Below are positions 21,951 to 32,995 of a stretch of 64,000 nucleotides of DNA, one piece after another (position 1 is the first letter of the stretch; each line of letters starts with the position of its first letter). The notes under the pieces were generated by a model. It was given only the letters and a program-made list of their open reading frames with translations. It was not told where the DNA came from and made no database searches. The stretch spans positions 40,534,821 through 40,598,820 of the forward strand of contig OX344750.2 in NCBI GenBank assembly GCA_947034885.2, in the 5' to 3' direction. The translations under genes and the position numbers were made by a program. This DNA comes from Thuidium tamariscinum (lineage: Eukaryota; Streptophyta; Bryopsida; Hypnales; Thuidiaceae).

Positions 21951-22296
21951 CTTGTGGCATATGTAAAAAATAGAATTTTGGAAATTTTTAAAAGTGAACT
22001 TACAAAATCTACTTTAAGTGAAAGTATGGCATTGGATTTAAATGAACTTGTTGCACATACATTTCAAGCAAACGTATTGAGTATTCTTTTCATTTGTTCA
22101 TGGTTAAGTTTTCAGTTTAAGTGTTTAACAAACAATACAGTTGTACGAGAAAAATGAAAATGCTTCATTGCCCAAAAAATGTACTTTTGCAACATGAGCA
22201 ACAAACGCTCGTAAATGGTCGTCATAGCCAAATACTATTTACAATACTAATATACTATACATCCGTCTAATGGCCTAACTCATCACCAGAAGGTAT

Positions 22297-24660
22297 TCAA
22301 CCTTGTTCTGGTTCTACAATGCCTCTGCCTATACTATTTCTCAATAAATCTTGCAATCCTTCTCTAGATTGCAAACTGTTCAACGTAGCCACTACGGTCC
22401 GATCATATCGATCGTGCAAGTAGGAAGAAATGGTTGACAACATTTGCACCTCATTGAACGTAGTGTCTTCGATGAACCTCATTTGTGCCTCATGATCCAT
22501 GTCTTGGAGTATTCCGATAGGATTTCCACTGGAGTCAAAAACCACATTCTCTGGATGTGGTTGGCGCACGAACTCTTGTCGGTCCAAGTCCCAATGGCCA
22601 CCAGCAAGTTGGCCAAAAAATACTCGCCGCCCTGGATCGCCCGCACTAATCAGCTTCTTGCACACCTCCGTAATCTCCGCATCATCGTTCCACGGAATGT
22701 CTTGCACGCTGCGCACGGCGAGGTGTCTACTGTCATGGCCCCACTTCCACATCCATATCATGTCATTACCCCAACTCCCTCTATTCTCATCGCCAGGCAA
22801 GTTCTCTTCGTTCAACTCGAAGTGTGGGGGCATGTAATCCTCCAACCCAAATTGGACGTACAACCGCCGGTGCAAAGGAGCCTTGCATTGTGCGCACCGC
22901 TTTCTTGTGACCATGTGCGGAATGAGACATCCGGGGTGGTACATATGTCCACACGTTCCAAGGCAAAATCCACCCTCGGGTCCAAACGGTTCCATGCAAA
23001 TCGTACACGTCGTTCCATCCTTCACAAACTCGGGAACTATGGGCCACAGTAAGGGGGCATTGCCTTCTCTATCCACGGGCCCGTATCGATATCTCGCGGT
23101 GTTGAATTGGAAGTCTAGATGCGGATGCCCGTCCCAATCAATGCTTGCATTATCGCGATTTTGGGGCAATGTAACTGGAAACATATCCTCCAGTCGGGCC
23201 CACGATGTCAAGCCAAAATAACGTTGGCTACCATCTCTAAATTCTGCAGCTATTCTCCTGACTTCACGCTGCAGTTGTGCGACCTCGTTCATAGCCAAAG
23301 TGCATGCCAATCTCATGTTGCTCATGGCAAGCAACTTTTGCTCCCTCGTAGTTGACGTTTGTTGCAACAATCTATCCTTCATGGCATTTACAAATGCCAA
23401 CTCGTCCTGTAGTCCCTCCAAAGCCGCTGATACAGTCTCCATGTTGGCCTTGGCCTCATTGCACTCGCCCTCTGCACGCTCCGCTCGTGCCACAAGGGCA
23501 TCGTATGCCACGCGCTCAACGCTTATGAACTCTTGGCCCAATGCATCTGTTGATTGGGTTGCCGCATTTGAACTCTCACCACGAAAATGTGGTGTTGGGA
23601 ATATACCATGAGGCCGCACCCGGTGCACCGTCAATGGGTCAGCTGGCTCAATTAGACCATATGTGGCCCGCTCCACGACCTCATCCAATGGTGGAGTGCC
23701 ATCCGTGCTTTGGCGACGTTCACGTTCAAGCAAGTCAATGTTACTTGCTAGTAACTTAGCATTCGTTTCCTCCAAAGCCTTCACTTGTGCGTTGTGGGCT
23801 TGTACCTCCATCTCGTGCCTTCGCTCAGCTTTTGCACCATCCTCACGCAGCTTAATCACCAATGCACGTAATGCCTCTAATTCCCCATTTGCTCCAAATA
23901 CTTCATTAATTGTCATGGACGGGGGAATTGGGTGAATGGCGAGTGGCATAGGCTCGCTTGGACCGGCAATGGGCGCCTCCAATTCGGGAGCCACCGGATT
24001 TTGTTCGTTGGCGCCTTGAGGTGCATTGTTGACCTCCATGGGGTCCGCGGCCGCCGCTTCGTCCCCTTGTGCCCCAGCCACTCCTTCGCCTTCCAATTGC
24101 ACTTCAGGATTTGGTGGAATTCTATGGCTTTTAGTAGGGAAACGGCCGCCCCGTTGTTTAGCCGGATACGTGTTCCAATCCACGTCCTTGCCCAAAAAAA
24201 CCTCCGCATACGCCATTTGACACAATGCGAGGGTCCCATCCTTCTTCGAGAGGGTCCCCCAAAGTGCCAATGCCACCTCGGTCAACCGCTTCTTGAACGT
24301 TGGGTGTACGCAATACTTGATCAATGCAACGCCAGATCGCACTTGCGTCTCATTTCTCTCCCGTGGAAAATGGCGGTTGATGTGGGCCCAGTCCACGTAT
24401 CTCTGACATGTGGTGCGGGTCCATGGCTCAAGCGCCTGTTCCCACCCGTGCCCGGCCAAAACTTCTCCAGTGTTGAAAGTCGCCCAGTCTACAGTGCTCC
24501 TGTTCCCACGACGCCTCCTGTGTGGGGGTTCACCTTCATGGGTTACCATCTCCTGGTTTTCTACCACTGGGGGGTGATTTCCAGCAATTACCACCTCCTG
24601 GTTCTCTGCCATGGGGGGGTTCTCTACATGTAGTACCATCTCTCCAGGGTTTAAGGCCAT
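22297..24660 (-). CDS. RING-H2 and coiled-coil protein, cargo of the 17-kb hAT element
   Basis: 787 residues from the ATG at 24,660, intronless in the coding part and uninterrupted. The N-terminus carries repeated NPPMAEN/NHPPVVEN-like segments. The family N-domain follows at ~65-175, with PWTRTTCQRYVDWAHINRHF and DWNTYP. Then come an acidic/proline linker, coiled coils at ~270-330 and ~400-490, and a RING-H2 finger at ~550-595 (CTIC, CGHMYHPGC, CAQC). The C-terminal ~110 residues are helical and shared with the tail remnant at 10,753. The RING suggests an E3 ubiquitin ligase; the target is unknown. A CAG splice acceptor ends 5 nt before the ATG, suggesting a leader intron, and a TATA box lies at 24,862. 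It appears to be the intact version of the gene at 11,077. Confidence 0.82.
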   Translation of the reverse strand: MALNPGEMVLHVENPPMAENQEVVIAGNHPPVVENQEMVTHEGEPPHRRRRGNRSTVDWATFNTGEVLAGHGWEQALEPWTRTTCQRYVDWAHINRHFPRERNETQVRSGVALIKYCVHPTFKKRLTEVALALWGTLSKKDGTLALCQMAYAEVFLGKDVDWNTYPAKQRGGRFPTKSHRIPPNPEVQLEGEGVAGAQGDEAAAADPMEVNNAPQGANEQNPVAPELEAPIAGPSEPMPLAIHPIPPSMTINEVFGANGELEALRALVIKLREDGAKAERRHEMEVQAHNAQVKALEETNAKLLASNIDLLERERRQSTDGTPPLDEVVERATYGLIEPADPLTVHRVRPHGIFPTPHFRGESSNAATQSTDALGQEFISVERVAYDALVARAERAEGECNEAKANMETVSAALEGLQDELAFVNAMKDRLLQQTSTTREQKLLAMSNMRLACTLAMNEVAQLQREVRRIAAEFRDGSQRYFGLTSWARLEDMFPVTLPQNRDNASIDWDGHPHLDFQFNTARYRYGPVDREGNAPLLWPIVPEFVKDGTTCTICMEPFGPEGGFCLGTCGHMYHPGCLIPHMVTRKRCAQCKAPLHRRLYVQFGLEDYMPPHFELNEENLPGDENRGSWGNDMIWMWKWGHDSRHLAVRSVQDIPWNDDAEITEVCKKLISAGDPGRRVFFGQLAGGHWDLDRQEFVRQPHPENVVFDSSGNPIGILQDMDHEAQMRFIEDTTFNEVQMLSTISSYLHDRYDRTVVATLNSLQSREGLQDLLRNSIGRGIVEPEQG

Positions 24661-24861
24661 AGTACCTGCACACAATGCCACAACACGGTATGTATGTACA
24701 GATGACTATGCTCTGCCTCCTGTTGCGTGAGGGCAACTGGAATGTGGCAAAGCAATAGCCAAATGCTTGACTTCCTCCCGAATTGCAATGCAAAGCTTTT
24801 TTCAAGCTAGGACAGAGCAACTCAAGAGAGAAAGCAAGGTTAATTGTGGCTGAATTTGGGA

Positions 24862-24868
24862 TTTATAC
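24862..24868 (-). promoter_or_regulatory. TATA box of the RING gene in the 17-kb element
   Basis: TATAAAT on the minus strand, ~200 bp before the ATG at 24,660 and ~75 bp inside the GACGGCC array that starts near 24,940. Confidence 0.6.
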
Positions 24869-24939
24869 TCCCCATTACCAAGCCTCGTTAGGAGTGTTAA
24901 TTTGTGTCTAATCACATCGCCATGCACCACCTGGAGCCG

Positions 24940-25712
24940 TTGATGCGGACGGCCATCGACGGCTGGGGCGTCCAGGGAGCGTCGACGGAGGTTCGGGAGG
25001 CCGTCGACAACTTCGGGATGACGTCACAGAGGCCGTCCACAGGTCCAGCGCCGTCAACGAGTTCGAAAACACTCATGAGTTCGAAAATCCATAATTACTC
25101 CGCCGAATTGCAAATTCGATGGCCAAAAATGGCTCTTCGTGACGGCCTGCCCGTGGTCTTGGACGGCCACTGTTCCGCTGTGGACAGCCTGCCCGGACAG
25201 GTCGACGCTCCGGCCCGCAGCCAAATTCGTTGCGGACGGCCTGCCCAGGTCCTGGACGGGCCCGTGTTGCTAGACGGTTTTCTGGACGCCCTCCGTCCCC
25301 GTGACGGCCTGCCCAGGGCCTCGACGGCCAGGGAGGACTGACCCCTCTATTGCCCCTCCGGAGGGTAAATGTAAAAAATTCCCCCCTAATTTGTGCCGAT
25401 TAAATTTTAGATTTCAACACGTCCCCTAGCTAAATCGAGGTCTCTGATTCCAAATAAGAATTCAGAATTTGCAAAAAAGAATTTGTGTGAAAAATAAAAG
25501 AAATTCCAGGGTTTTCTACAAGGGTAAAAAAGGGGCAATAGAGGGGTCAGTCCTCCCTGGCCGTCCTCGACAGGCCCGTCTTCCTGGACGGTTTTAGGGA
25601 CGCCCTCCGTCCCCGTGACGGCCTGCCCTGGTCCTGGACGGGCCCGTCTTCCTGGACGGTTTTCTGGACGCTCTCCGTCCCCGTGACGGCCTGCCCAGGT
25701 CCTGGACGGGCC
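24940..25712 (+). repeat. Internal GACGGCC array with ~68-bp higher-order units, split by a MITE
   Basis: Irregular GACGG motifs from 24,940 pass into ~68-bp units running from GACGGCCTGCCC to CTCCGTCCCCGT (about 25,237-25,325 and 25,563-25,712). A MITE at 25,327-25,561 interrupts one unit. The array lies upstream of the RING gene on the minus strand. Confidence 0.8.
25327..25561. mobile_element. MITE of the AATTGACCCCCTC family with 30-bp perfect inverted ends
   Basis: Positions 25,327-25,356 and 25,532-25,561 are perfect inverse complements (ends GCCAGGGAGGACTGACCCCT). The inside holds the family core CAGAATTTGC and CTAGCTAAATCGAGGTCTCT. Related copies are at 48,319, 54,011, 58,695 and 58,957. 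CCTCGAC occurs close to both outer ends and may be the target duplication. Confidence 0.85.
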
Positions 25713-27319
25713 CAATAGGTGGGCCCAATATATACTGAATTTCAATTAGGCAGGTGGAATCCAATTAGACAGCCAAGATCCAATTACGCAATTGGTATTC
25801 ATTTAGGCAGTTGAGATGCAATAAGTTGTAAGACAGCAGAATTTTAATGTGGGTGAACTGGTGAAGATTGCCAATGCAGTACCTGTATACTGTAATTTTT
25901 ATTGGAGCTCAGTGAGTTAACATTCACAGCTTGCATTTCTTTTTAAAAAAATTTGGGATTCATTCATGGTTGTGACAAGTGTGTGACTCATTCAGATCTT
26001 GTATTTCTTTTTAAATTTTTTTGGGATTCATGATTGTGACAAGTGTGTTAGCCATGTATGCATGGTAGGAGGCAAAGATTGCACTTATTTAAATTAAGAG
26101 TTGATTTGCCTTTTTCGTGTATGTCTTTAGATGAAAATATTTTTAGTTTATTTTTCAGTCAAGGAGAAATAGATGAGGAATCTAATACAAGTTGTTTCAT
26201 ATTTTTTGGAAGAAAAATTGAATTAATTATTAATTTTCAAACACAATTTGTCATAGGACCCTATTTGTGATCAGTAAGCCTTGAAAATCTATACATGCAC
26301 AGTTTCTAAAAGAATCTGGTTTGGTGAATAAACTAGTAATGCAACATGTAAAAAATGGTTTGAAATGGTTTCTAAATGTGTCCCTTTCAAAATCTGAAAT
26401 GAATTCTTCAATTAATCATTATTTCAAAACAATTTCACATTTGAAAGAAGGTAGTTTAACAACCATTTTTTATTTTGAATAAAATTAGTAGACACCTATA
26501 AGTACACTTAGTTACGATTGAATCCATTGTAACTCTAAAACCATCCATTCATATAGTAAAAATCAAATCTTAGCATGCTTCAATATAATCCACAATTAGT
26601 TTCCTCACAATGAGCTTTCTAATTCAGATTTCAGACCCTCCTATAGTCCTATTAAGCAGATAAAAAAGCCTGCATAGTTTATTAACCTCCGTGTGAGCTT
26701 CCTACCATAATAGTTGATTTGAGAGCAAGAGGTCCTTGAACTTCTTCATTTTAAATGTTAGAATGGATTTGCAGACTTACTGATACTTGTGTTTTTAAAC
26801 ACAATCGGCTTATTAAATTCCCTAAGTTTTCCTTATTATATAAATGAATGTGAATATGCTCTTGTGCCTTTAAATTGGTTTTAAATATTGCATTAATTAG
26901 GATTGTATACTATAGTTTAATTTCTCTATTGTGTGCTTTGTTTTCTTATAAATGGTGAAATATAAATAGTTGTAGCTTTGATTTTTGATTTTCAAACTCT
27001 TTAGTGGCATATAGATAGCATATGCTGTGCGTTTCACCATGTTCTTAGTTCATCAAAATCCTTGAAGCTCACATGTTTCCTTGTATACAATGTTTTTGAT
27101 CTTCTCAATATTTTGTAATTATGAAATGTAGAAAAAAAATAGGGTGTTCAAAAATAGTCCTTCAAAGAATTTACAAAAGAAAATAGGGTACTCTAAAATA
27201 CACTCCGGTAGCTTTATTCTACTAATAGGGAGGGAAAAAAACATGAGAAGGACATAAATACCCCCCCATTAAATACCCCATTATCGCACGTGGTTACCAA
27301 AAGATAAAAGGGGTGAACC
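25713..27319. other. AT-rich gene-free DNA inside the 17-kb element
   Basis: No gene recognised. A short direct repeat of TTCTTTTTAAA...TTTGGGATTCAT with flanking GTGACAAGTGTGT occurs at ~25,935-25,985 and ~26,005-26,050. Confidence 0.5.
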
Positions 27320-27740
27320 CCCAAGTCTATTATTCAAACCATTCCCATTTTTTTTATTCAAACCTTTCCCATTTTTTTTATTCAAACCATTCCCATTTTT
27401 TTTATTCAAACCATTTCCACATTTTTTTCCAAACCGAATCATTTCCATATTTTTTTAGTCGATCCATTAACCCATTTTTTGGTCCAAATCCCTTCTATAT
27501 ATTTTTGCCCAACACCCGAAACCATTAACGTTTTGCTTTATTCACACCACTTCCATTTTGGGGATTCAAACCTTTTCCCTATTTTTTTTAATTGAACCAT
27601 TAACACATTTTTTTCCAACCCATTTCCACATTTTTTTTATTCGAACAGGGCTCGACAATTTCTTTCCAAACCCTTTCTATATTTTTTTGGGGTAACTTTT
27701 TTAACCCTTTGACGTGTATTTTTGGTTCAAACCATTAACA
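27320..27740 (-). repeat. AT-rich satellite, inverted relative to 20,690-21,950
   Basis: Units of TTTTTTATTCAAACCATTCCC repeat; this is the reverse complement of the satellite at 20.7-21.95 kb. Confidence 0.85.
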
Positions 27741-28966
27741 CACTTGCGGAATTCTAACTCTTTCTTCTAGGGTTTATCATACACTTCGGCAAAGAGAGGA
27801 TTAGAGCGGTTTAGGGTTCCGCAGAAGAGTCTGAATTCTGAAAATTGGTTGGTGCCTACTAACGGAGTCTTGCTTGCCAGTGCCCCCGTCCTAAACTCCT
27901 AATTAGTACTCGCCATTCACTTATACTTTCATAACTCATAGTTTCATAACTCATAAGTAGAGTACATGACTACATGACCAGAATATTATGCAATATAGTA
28001 ATATACTAATATGTACATGTAGTACTAATCTAATTTCCTAAAAAATACATGCCTAGTCGGATGGCTCCCGAATTTAAAATTGAGAAGTTTAAATCCCTAC
28101 ATATCCGTAGGGCAACTTCTAAAATTTAGGGTCCATCACTTCAGCCATTCTCGATATGAGATGAAGCACTGGAAGGCAATGTAAAATTTTAGCCGTGTAC
28201 ATTACACACTACCCACCAACAAGTTTAGGATCATCCAATTCTGCCATTGAAACAAATTTTGCATAATATAATCAAGCATACCAAATGTGGATTTCACATA
28301 AGTCAAATTCAGTATTTGGTGAATTGTTTCATTCAAAACTCATGGTTTAGCATGATAATTGATTATAAAACATTGGTGATGAATTAGCATTAATTTGCAA
28401 AGAGGAGATATGTAGGAAACATCCATATGCACATCTTTCATACCAAAAAACATCCTAGATTCCTAGTAAGTTACAACAATATAATTGGGTTGAAGAATTC
28501 AATTAGGCATTTTATGTGACCCCATTTTGTAAAATAGATGTATGTACGCTTGAATTAGATTTAGGCAAAGTCATTGTACGGAAATGATTTAAGTTCCTCA
28601 AGGAGTTATAGTGTGACCATCAAATAGCAAATGCTAATTAAGCCGGATTAAATTATTAAAATTAGCTCCTATTTCCTAAATTTACGGGGGAGAATGAAAT
28701 TAGATGGAAAGGGAGGAAGTAGAGCTTTTTGACGACACAACTGAGAACGGATACGCATCAACCGAAGAGGTATGTGTTTAGACTAGAACCAATAAGTTTA
28801 ATCATTTCATGTTATTTCTTTTAATTACTTCAAAATTTGCAAAATTAGATTGACGCTAGGAAAATAAAGATCAATTACCGAATACAAATTATAATGCACT
28901 TCTTAAGTTATTAAATTACTAAACTAGACATTTTACCCTCATTTACGCAAAAGTAAAAAGGAACTT
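27741..28966. other. Gene-free DNA inside the 17-kb element
   Basis: No coding sequence or clear repeat recognised. Confidence 0.5.
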
Positions 28967-29000
28967 AAACCCTAAACCCTAAACCCTAAATCCTAAAACC
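28967..29000 (+). repeat. Short interstitial telomere-like run (CCCTAAA)
   Basis: Three perfect CCCTAAA units and two variants, the plant telomere repeat type. Too short to be a telomere; it lies ~200 bp before the array of the kinase-like gene. Confidence 0.8.
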
Positions 29001-29199
29001 TTCGGTTGGGCAAGGGCTTTAGGCTGGGTTTTTGACCTTCTCAAAATTCAGTGTCAACCCTTAGATGGGCGGTTTCTGGCCTGTTACCTTATTACCTTGT
29101 AGAGGAATTTCAGTTGCACGAGGCTTGCCATTAAGTCTTCGCTGGCATCTTCACCGCCCTGTGCTTCCCCGACGATCCCCTTAATGGTTCAGAATTCCC

Positions 29200-29605
29200 G
29201 GGACGCCCTGTGGGGTCACGTGGACGGCCTCGTTCCACGACGGACCCCCGAATTCCCAGGACAGCTTGTGCGTCCTGTCGACGGTCTCGCAGTTCCTCGA
29301 CGGTTTCCTGGACGGCTTCGAAATTCCCGGGACGGATGGGTGCGTCCCGTCGACGGCCTCATCGTCCTCGACATTCCCCTCGACGGCTTCCCAATTCTGA
29401 GGACGGCGAGCGCGTCCCCTCGACGGTCCCCACGACGGCTTCGAAATTCCCGGGACGGATGGGTGCGTCCCGTCGACGGCCTCATCGTCCTCGACATTCC
29501 CCTCGACGGCTTCAGCGCGTCCCCTCGACGGTCTCGGAGTTCCCGACACCCCTCGACGGCTTTCGAGTTCCTTGGACGGATCGGCCGTCCATGCGACGGC
29601 TCGCC
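29200..29605 (+). repeat. Internal CGACGGCCTCG array upstream of the kinase-like gene
   Basis: Degenerate GACGG(C/T)(C/T)TCG units alternate with ATTCCCGGGACG, including a near-perfect ~100-bp duplication (about 29,316-29,390 and 29,430-29,510). The motif belongs to the same dialect as the ends of the element. Open frames on both strands here are compositional. Confidence 0.8.
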
Positions 29606-29611
29606 AACGAC

Positions 29612-29619
29612 TATATAAG
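29612..29619 (+). promoter_or_regulatory. TATA box of the kinase-like cargo gene
   Basis: TATATAAG directly after the array. Transcription would begin near 29,640, giving a leader with a small intron at 29,761-29,812. Confidence 0.65.
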
Positions 29620-29760
29620 GTGGGCCAGGTCCCCCACTCTGCACGAGTCTCTCCTGCTCTGACGGTGCTCTCTTGCCCTGGATTGGTTGCAGTCCTTGCT
29701 TGGGAGCGCGGGTGCTTGCGAGGAGGCTCGGCTGAGGAAGGGGGGATAGTTTTCACATTT

Positions 29761-29812
29761 GTGAGTACTGAACCCTAATTCCTTGGTTTTACCATCGCAT
29801 ATTTTTTTTCAG
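29761..29812 (+). other. Predicted 52-nt intron in the 5' leader
   Basis: It opens GTGAGTACTG and ends in a pyrimidine tract plus TTTTTTTTCAG, one base before the ATG at 29,814. The hAT transposase gene has a similar 58-nt leader intron. Confidence 0.6.
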
Positions 29813-29813
29813 A

Positions 29814-31475
29814 ATGGACGGGCGAGGTGCGTCGAAGCGCAAGGTTGATGAGTGGTTTTCAGGCATCGGAGATCCTGTTGGTGAGCAGTCTCCAGAATCC
29901 ATTGACTGCATATCAGAGGCAGTATTGGCCGGAGAAGGGGTCGATGGTGCAACTAGAGGAGAATCTTCGGGGGCCAAGAAAAAAAAGAGCAGGCGGAGGC
30001 ACAAGGCTACGAATACAGACGACTGGCCAAGGAAGGCTGCGACCAGGAAAGTGCAGGAAGTGGCATTGGATTTTTTGGAGCAATATACGATTGCTCAATT
30101 GAATACGACCTACGTCTCGCGTGGATTGCAAGGGGTGGAGACAATTAAAAAAAAATTCACCCACATGTTTTGGACAACAATGGGCGAGGATGAGTGGCTT
30201 GAAGATCGCACAAAGGAACACTTCCGTCGTTGGCTTGACGAACAAGTGCAAACTTGTGTTTTCAACATCGCCCAAGTCGCCGCATCGGTAAAGGGCTTCA
30301 AACGAGATGTAGCGCCGAAGCAACAAGCATTGCATTTGTTGCACAAAAAGGTGTATTGGTGGCATGACGCAATGCGAGCGCTGTCTTCCAACAATATCCG
30401 CTCTGCCCCATGGTTTCAGCAGAGCCAAAGCTTGTCCCTAGGCCAAGCGGGTGCGGGAGGAGTGGTATTTCTTGAACGAGGAGTGGTGGTGGTTCCATTG
30501 TCAGGCCACAACAAACAAGGGGGGCACGGGAGGGTGCGTAAAGTGAGCCTCCAAAATTCAAGGCACATTCCCCCCATGATGGAATTGGCGGGCAAGACAG
30601 CCCTATATGTGGATCAATTGAAGAAGTCGCGGGAGAAGTTGTCCATCGAGGCTTTGGTTTGTCCATGTAATCATCTAGGGGTCATAAAATTTTTTGCTAT
30701 AAATGACATGACCATGGAGTGTTATTCTCAATGGTGGAATGGAGGAACATTGGGAGCCATGTTCGCATTGGACCAAAAAAACCGAGATTATGCTGAGATC
30801 GGGGAGCTTGCCTACCATGCAACTCCATAGACGATGCAAGAAGCCAAAAGACTCTTGGCTTATCGTAGAAACCGCACCGAGCTTGCATGGGCGTTAATTT
30901 GCATCGTGGATGCGGTGCAACAATCTTCGGTGCTCCACAACGACATCACGCCAGAAAACATCATGTTGCATTTTCCGAATGATGATGGGCGAACAGTGTG
31001 GATTGGGCTATGTGATTGGGGAATGGCTAGTCGTATCAATGAAGAAACCCATTCTTTGTACCAGTTTCAATGTGCAAGCCAAATGCGGGCTACACGTCAG
31101 AAACGTTGGTGGGTGGCCTCTGAATTGATGTATGTTCCTGGAGAGGCGGGCACTTCGGTATCCCCCACTCGTGCAGATGGGGCACCGTGTGTTAGTATAC
31201 ATACAGACGGATATGCTGTTGGGAAGCTTGCGGAGAAGATATGGAAGAAAGACCGCGAAAATACGGAAATGCTTCCCGACCATACAGCGTTTGGTACATT
31301 TCAAGCCACATTGGGCGAATTGTGCAAAGAGGACCCACTACAACGACGCACGGTAACGTACGCCGTGGGACGAATTAGTGGCGCCCCCTTATTTTGGACT
31401 CCACCCGTTGATTGCTACCGCGAGGCCCGCAAGGAGCAAGCACTTCTACAAGAACAAGCAAGGAATGAAGATTAG
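29814..31475 (+). pseudogene. Protein-kinase-like gene with one in-frame stop, cargo of the 17-kb hAT element
   Basis: A frame of ~553 codons runs from ATG 29,814 to TAG 31,473, broken only by a TAG at 30,828-30,830 (codon 339); the codons after it continue the same frame. Landmarks are a nuclear-type basic patch near 50 (KKKSRRRHK), a glycine-rich loop GGHGRVRKV (~236), LAGKTAL as the candidate VAIK site, a catalytic loop HNDITPENIMLH (~375) keeping Asp and Asn, CDWG for DFG (~399), and WWVASEL for APE (~432). It aligns with the gene at 1,265 through most of its length, and its active-site motifs are closer to canonical than that copy's. The stop lies in the variable stretch before the catalytic loop. 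It may be a pseudogene, or read-through might occur; neither is shown. Confidence 0.75.
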
Positions 31476-31691
31476 AGAATAGTATTTTAGTGGCAATGTA
31501 ATCGTAGACGTACCTTAGTACTTGCTTTTACCACAGTATAGTCCACGAACTTTGTGTCACTGAATTTTGTACTAACTCCTTTTTGAAATAAATATATGTA
31601 AATCTTTTTGTTCCATTCGAGTATGATTCCGGTGAGTGGATTTGTGAGTAGTTCTGTCCCTTCGTAAATTTTGGACTGAATGCCATGTTAA

Positions 31692-32610
31692 CCCCTAAAG
31701 GACCACGGCCGTTTTTCAACCCAAAACCACTCAAAACTGCCATTTTTGTTCCATTCATCCATGAAAAACAAAAAAACTAAATTTTTAGAATCTAACCATA
31801 GGATCTTGAACTTTACTTAACTAAGATGATGTGGTGAAAATTTCATGAAGTTTGACCGTATAGATAGGAAGATATGAGCATTCAAAGTTGGAAAACAAAG
31901 TTTTCTTAAACACTAGTTTGCAACTTCAAATGACTTTGTCCTCCATTTATGTAATCTTTTTGCACTACAGACCTTGAATTAAAATTTTTTTATTGAGAAA
32001 TTGAGCTAAGAGCTTAGGAAAAAAAATTCACAAAATAAAGACTTTTTGTCATTCTTTAAAAAATTGTCAAGTAGATGTAGGTCCAAGATTGAAAGAAAAA
32101 CTAAATTGCAAATATCTCATAGATGGAATTGAAACACAATAATCCCAATGGTGAGATTGTTCTAGAAAACAAAATCAACCTTGTCCAACAATTTTTTTTT
32201 TTAAATTGTGGAAATTGCATTCACAAATGAATCCTAGAAGTTATTTTTTCAAGAAGATGCTTAGATTGCCCGAAAAACAAGATTGTTCATAACTTTCACA
32301 TTACTAATCCAAATGGAATGAATCAAAGCTTTACTTGTAGACAAAAATATAATCTATAAGAAAAAAAAATTATTTTTTTAATTTTGAAGTTTCTGTAGAT
32401 TTTTTTTCTGCCCGGCAACATAAAAATAATGTTTATGATGGCATAACTTTTGCTCCCGGTCACCAATTGAAAAAAAATGAATATTTCCACGGAGCTAATC
32501 AGTTTTTTTATCTTATGTGAAAATTTCAATAAAATTCATTAAAAATTGAAGTCACAAGTACTTGCCCTAATTCTTAAAGTTCCCCGAGGGGACTCTTGGT
32601 CCTTTAGGGG
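31692..32610. mobile_element. TTAA-flanked nonautonomous DNA element (919 bp), piggyBac-like ends
   Basis: TTAA stands on both sides (31,688-31,691 and 32,611-32,614). The ends are perfect 14-bp inverted repeats, CCCCTAAAGGACCA. A TTAA duplication with CCC-starting ends is the pattern of piggyBac-type elements. There is no coding sequence. An inverted relative lies at 45,981-47,486. Confidence 0.85.
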
Positions 32611-32995
32611 TTAATTCAGTACTTTCAATCATTTTCTCCATATTCCAGATTACATTTGTTTTCTTGTACATGGCAAAATTCATAATGATCTCAAAATATC
32701 CAAGCATGTAGGTAACCAGTTTCGAAGAATGAATCCAAATTTAAGAGTATAGAACACATGGCAAACGACAAAGCAAATATTTCCATTTCTTGGGACAAAT
32801 ATCCATAAATGGATCCGTTGTTGCGTTGTAGAATTTGTGACATGTGAAGATAAAAAATTTCTACCCATGCGCCCTACATGAGCACAGGAAGCATGTGTAG
32901 TATTTATAATTAATGCCGAATTTCACATGCAAGGTATTCAGCCTTACACAATATTACATAAGATGACATGGAGACATTTTTTTCCCTAGATGCTC

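Noticed and set aside
22444-23052. A 202-codon plus-strand frame
   Set aside because: Antisense shadow of the RING gene at 22,297-24,660.
28967-29000. CCCTAAA run as a telomere or chromosome end
   Set aside because: Only three perfect units inside a transposon; interstitial.
29181-29756. Long overlapping frames on both strands before the kinase gene
   Set aside because: Same repeat artefact; frames are open on both strands and lie in the promoter array.
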